From: Myxococcales bacterium
Lineage (GTDB): Bacteria > Myxococcota > Bradymonadia > REDH01
DNA length: 7,682 nt
Direction: 5' to 3'
Assembly (NCBI GenBank): GCA_018970625.1
Contig: JAGWVZ010000163.1
Span: 1 to 7,682 of the forward strand
The stretch's first letter is position 1; every line of letters starts with the position of its first letter. Below are positions 5,218-7,682 of this stretch, in pieces. The notes beneath the pieces were generated by a model. That model saw only the letters and a list, made by a program, of their open reading frames with translations, did not search any database and was not told the DNA's origin. Position numbers and translations under genes: made by a program.

Positions 5218-6411
5218 ATGCGCTCGGCGCTCGCCTCCATACTCGCTCGCCACACCGCTCGCCTCGCCGGCCCGATGATCTGGGTGTACCCGGTGGATCC
5301 CCAGGATGTGAGCGAGTGCCAGAGCTGGGGCGCGACCCCGCAGGCGCTGACCATCGACCGCGGCGTTCACGTGCGCCTTTCGCATCAGGGGATTGCTTCG
5401 CACTGGGGAATTCGAGCGGCCGAGCTGCGGTCCCCGGTGGCGATTGTGCCATTTCCCAAGAGCAAAGAGCTGTTGCCGCTGGCTTTGCTCGCCGCGTCAC
5501 AGGCGGTTGGTGCCGGCGGAGATGTGCTCGTGGTGGGGAACAACCGATCCGGCATCCGAACCGTTGGCCCCACCCTGCAACAGTGGCTCGACGAGGTGGA
5601 GCAGCTCGACAACGCGCGCCACTGTGTGTTGTTTGGTGGCAAAGCACGAGCCCTGACGGCGGACATGGAAGCTCGCGGCAGCGCGACTTCGACATTCGAG
5701 GTGAGCACTGCAAATGGCAGCCTGAAGGTCGTTTGTTTGCCCGGTGTGTTCTCGCATGGTCGTCTGGACGACGGCACGCGCATGCTGCTGGGTTGCCTGA
5801 AGGACATTTCAGGGCGGGTGCTGGATCTGGGTTGTGGCGCTGGGGTACTGGCCGCTGCGCTGGCCCGGCAGGGGTGTTCGGGTGTCGCCGCCGATACGAG
5901 CGCGCTGGCGGTGGAGAGCACGCGCCTGACGTTTGCGGCCAACGGCCTGACGTCGTTCGAGGTGGTGGCATCGGACGGGTTCGATGAAGTGAGAGGGCCG
6001 TTTGACCACATCGTGTCTAACCCGCCCTTTCATGAAGGATTTGAGCAGGATACCTCTGCCGCCCTGCGCTTCATTGAGCAGGCGCCGCGTATGTTGAAGC
6101 CGGGTGGAACGCTGACCATCGTGGCCAACCGATTCCTGAAATACGCCGAACCGCTGAATCAGACATTCGGCTCGTTCCGGGTGCTGCGCGAGGATGAGCG
6201 GTTTCGGGTGTACCAGGTGGTGAATACCGGCGTGAAGCGACCCTCCCCAGCCCCGGCCGGCGGGCCGGGCTCTTCCGCTTCACCCTCGAGGTCGCCGGGC
6301 ACACAGACAGCTTCTGGTGCGGGCGCGACGCGCGGTGGGGTGCGAACGCACTCCGCACATGCAGGGAAGGGCAAGGGCGAAGTCGCTGGCGGCCGTTCGA
6401 GGCGTCGATGA
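5218..6411 (+). CDS. rsmC: RsmC-like 16S rRNA (guanine-N2) methyltransferase with C-terminal tail
   Basis: The product transfers a methyl group from SAM to N2 of a guanine in 16S rRNA (G1207 in E. coli). The family has a degenerate N-terminal methyltransferase-like domain and a catalytic C-terminal one. The N-terminal domain shows V-V-G-N-N-R-S-G-I-R at 105-114, close to E. coli V-V-G-E-N-R-S-G-V-R, and the linker shows L-P-G-V-F-S at 174-179. The catalytic domain has motif I L-D-L-G-C-G-A-G at 202-209 and the N-P-P-F active-site motif at 268-271, followed by H-E-G. I chose the ATG at 5218 because residues 1-341 then match the 343-residue length of E. coli RsmC. An in-frame ATG at 5134 would add 28 rather hydrophobic residues unlike a cytoplasmic rRNA enzyme, although a GGTGAT element precedes it. 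Residues 342-397 are a Pro/Ser/Gly-rich then Lys/Arg-rich tail absent from E. coli RsmC. The stop overlaps the ABC gene start as ATGA. Confidence 0.87.
   Translation: MRSALASILARHTARLAGPMIWVYPVDPQDVSECQSWGATPQALTIDRGVHVRLSHQGIASHWGIRAAELRSPVAIVPFPKSKELLPLALLAASQAVGAGGDVLVVGNNRSGIRTVGPTLQQWLDEVEQLDNARHCVLFGGKARALTADMEARGSATSTFEVSTANGSLKVVCLPGVFSHGRLDDGTRMLLGCLKDISGRVLDLGCGAGVLAAALARQGCSGVAADTSALAVESTRLTFAANGLTSFEVVASDGFDEVRGPFDHIVSNPPFHEGFEQDTSAALRFIEQAPRMLKPGGTLTIVANRFLKYAEPLNQTFGSFRVLREDERFRVYQVVNTGVKRPSPAPAGGPGSSASPSRSPGTQTASGAGATRGGVRTHSAHAGKGKGEVAGGRSRRR
6249..6271 (+). other. Strong GC hairpin inside the rsmC tail
   Basis: AGCCC-C-GGCC / GGCC-GGGCT can form a 9-bp stem with one bulged C and a GGCG loop. 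It begins 8 nt after the last codon of the conserved RsmC core (6240). No T-run follows, so it is not a convincing intrinsic terminator. It may be a relic of a former intergenic terminator now read as coding sequence, or may simply reflect GC-rich composition. Confidence 0.4.
6399..6402 (+). promoter_or_regulatory. Ribosome binding site of the ABC transporter gene
   Basis: GAGG lies 5 nt upstream of the ATG at 6408, inside the last codons of rsmC. Together with the ATGA overlap it supports initiation there by translational coupling. Confidence 0.55.
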
Positions 6412-7682
6412 AGACCAGCAACGTTCGGCGCATGCTGTCGCTCGCCGCCGTGGAGTGGCGCGCGATTCTGCTGGGCACCGTGTTCCTGTTTCTGGGTAGT
6501 GTCGCATCGCTGGCGTTTCCCCGGGTGGTGGGAAGTCTGGTCGATGAGGCGCTGCAGACCAGTACCAACCGCGATGTGGATCGACTCGCGTTGCTAATGG
6601 TGGTGGTATTTGCGGTTCAAGGTGTGGCGATAGGGGTTCGGGCGTGGATTTTTACGCTTGTTGGTGAGCGGGTAGTCACGCGATTGCGCTCGCATGTGTA
6701 TCGCCATCTGATGAGCCAGGAGATCGCGTTCTTTGACAGTCGACGTACAGGCGAGCTGTTGAACCGGCTGTCGTCGGATACGTCGGTGCTACAGAACAGC
6801 GTGAGCGTGAACATCTCGATGTTTCTGCGCAATCTGGTGGGTGTGGTCGGTGGCATCGTGCTGTTGCTGTTGAGCTCACCGATGCTGACGGCGCTGATGT
6901 TGAGTGTGGTGCCGGCGGTGACGCTTGGTGCGGTCTGGTTCGGGCGCGTAGTGCGTCGGCTGTCGCGCGAGGTACAGGATGCGCTGGCACGCGCAGGTGA
7001 GGTGGCCGAAGAGACGATCGCGGCGGTGCGCACGGTGCGCGCCTACAACCGCGAGCCGATGGAGGCGGCACGATACGCGGCTGCCGTACAGGACTCGTTT
7101 GGGCTCTCTGCCCGTCGGGCGACGGCTGTCGCGTGGTTTAGCGGGGCTGCCAGTTTTGCGGGTTACGCGGCGCTGGCGATCGTGTTGTGGTTTGGTGGCC
7201 GCATGGTCATGGACGGCGGCATGACGGTCGGCGAGCTGACCTCATTCATGGTGTACACGCTCATGGTGGCGTTCTCGCTCACGGCGCTGGCCGGCCTGTA
7301 CAGCGACTTCAATCGCGCCGTCGGCGCCGCCGACCGCGTGTTTGAGCTGCTGGAGCGCGAACCACAGCTGGCGGTGTCGGGTGGAGAGAGGCCGGAGCAG
7401 GTGCAGGGGCTTGTTGAGCTTCGCGAGGTTCATTTTGTGTACCCGGCGCGTCCCGACGTCGAGGTGTTGAAGGGCGTGTCGCTGCGTCTGGAACCGGGGA
7501 CCGTCACCGCGCTGGTGGGTGCGTCGGGTGGGGGCAAGTCCACAATCGCTGCCCTGCTATGTCGCTTTTATGACCCGACCGCGGGAGAGATCCGCCTGGA
7601 TGGTGCACCGCTGACGTCATTGGACCCGGTCTGGCTCCGTGACCAGATCGCGGTCGTCGAGCAGGAGCCGACGCTGTTGTCG
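6408..7682 (+). CDS. ABCB10-like ABC exporter half-transporter (3' end outside window)
   Basis: 425 codons are visible and the gene runs off the right edge. It encodes a type IV exporter with fused transmembrane and nucleotide-binding domains. Predicted membrane helices lie near residues 19-40, 60-82, 136-156, 158-178, 240-262 and 270-296. The cytoplasmic coupling region F-F-D-S-R-R-T-G-E-L-L-N-R-L-S-S-D-T is at 108-125. The nucleotide-binding domain begins near 345: Y-P-A-R-P is the A-loop region, the Walker A G-A-S-G-G-G-K-S-T is at 371-379, and the Q-loop Gln is Q419. The LSGGQ signature, Walker B and H-loop would lie beyond the edge, so ATPase competence cannot be judged. The sequence resembles mitochondrial ABCB10 more than MsbA, notably P-V-W-L-R before the Q-loop. 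As a half-transporter it would act as a homodimer or with a partner in the inner membrane. The substrate is unknown. It overlaps rsmC by 4 nt and is probably co-transcribed with it. Confidence 0.93.
   Translation, partial: MKTSNVRRMLSLAAVEWRAILLGTVFLFLGSVASLAFPRVVGSLVDEALQTSTNRDVDRLALLMVVVFAVQGVAIGVRAWIFTLVGERVVTRLRSHVYRHLMSQEIAFFDSRRTGELLNRLSSDTSVLQNSVSVNISMFLRNLVGVVGGIVLLLLSSPMLTALMLSVVPAVTLGAVWFGRVVRRLSREVQDALARAGEVAEETIAAVRTVRAYNREPMEAARYAAAVQDSFGLSARRATAVAWFSGAASFAGYAALAIVLWFGGRMVMDGGMTVGELTSFMVYTLMVAFSLTALAGLYSDFNRAVGAADRVFELLEREPQLAVSGGERPEQVQGLVELREVHFVYPARPDVEVLKGVSLRLEPGTVTALVGASGGGKSTIAALLCRFYDPTAGEIRLDGAPLTSLDPVWLRDQIAVVEQEPTLLS

Noticed and set aside
5003..5971. 322-codon minus-strand open frame opposite rsmC
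   Set aside because: It is Pro/Arg/Ser-rich without domains, and the plus strand encodes clear RsmC motifs throughout most of this stretch.
6249..6271. Intrinsic terminator between rsmC and the ABC gene
   Set aside because: The stem is strong but has no following T-run and lies inside an open coding frame, so it is listed only as a hairpin.

Overview
The window is high-GC bacterial chromosomal DNA holding five protein-coding genes and no RNA genes, insertion sequences or CRISPR arrays that I can see. The leftmost gene encodes a secreted lipoprotein with MopE-type Cys/Asp repeats followed by a beta-helix with very glycine-rich loops. That architecture is common in predatory or social bacteria of the former Deltaproteobacteria (Myxococcota, Bradymonadota and relatives), so such an organism is the most likely source. 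This is inference from protein style and GC content; no phylogenetic marker is present.

Layout. Bases 1-2886 (minus strand) form one uninterrupted reading frame of 962 codons that runs off the left edge, with no stop codon inside the window. It has a lipoprotein signal, a Cys-rich N-terminal part, five C-D-x-x-D-N-x-C-D-G-x-x-D-E modules about 60 residues apart, a DUF1565-like beta-helix entry segment, and then over 300 residues of Gly-rich loops alternating with strand-like stretches. Bases 2887-3116 are a divergent intergenic region with two short palindromes and a weak promoter candidate. Bases 3117-4085 (plus) encode a TRM13-like (Methyltransf_32 type) SAM methyltransferase. Bases 4082-4981 (minus) encode an RsuA-type 16S rRNA pseudouridine synthase. 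It converges on the methyltransferase so closely that their stop codons overlap. Bases 4982-5217 are a second divergent intergenic region. Bases 5218-6411 (plus) encode an RsmC-like 16S rRNA m2G methyltransferase with an extra basic, low-complexity C-terminal tail. Bases 6408-7682 (plus) encode an ABCB10-like ABC exporter half-transporter, overlapping rsmC by ATGA and cut by the right edge within its nucleotide-binding domain.

How the genes work together. The three central genes are all RNA-modification enzymes or resemble them: RsuA (pseudouridine in the 16S 530-loop region), RsmC (m2G near helix 34 of 16S) and a TRM13-like methyltransferase. They look like a small RNA-modification neighbourhood. 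The exporter is probably translationally coupled to rsmC, but no functional link is evident. The surface lipoprotein is transcribed away from the rest and appears independent. I do not see a recognisable new multi-gene system. The points most worth a second look are the architecture of the large lipoprotein, the rsmC tail with its embedded hairpin, and the strong ABCB10 resemblance of the exporter.
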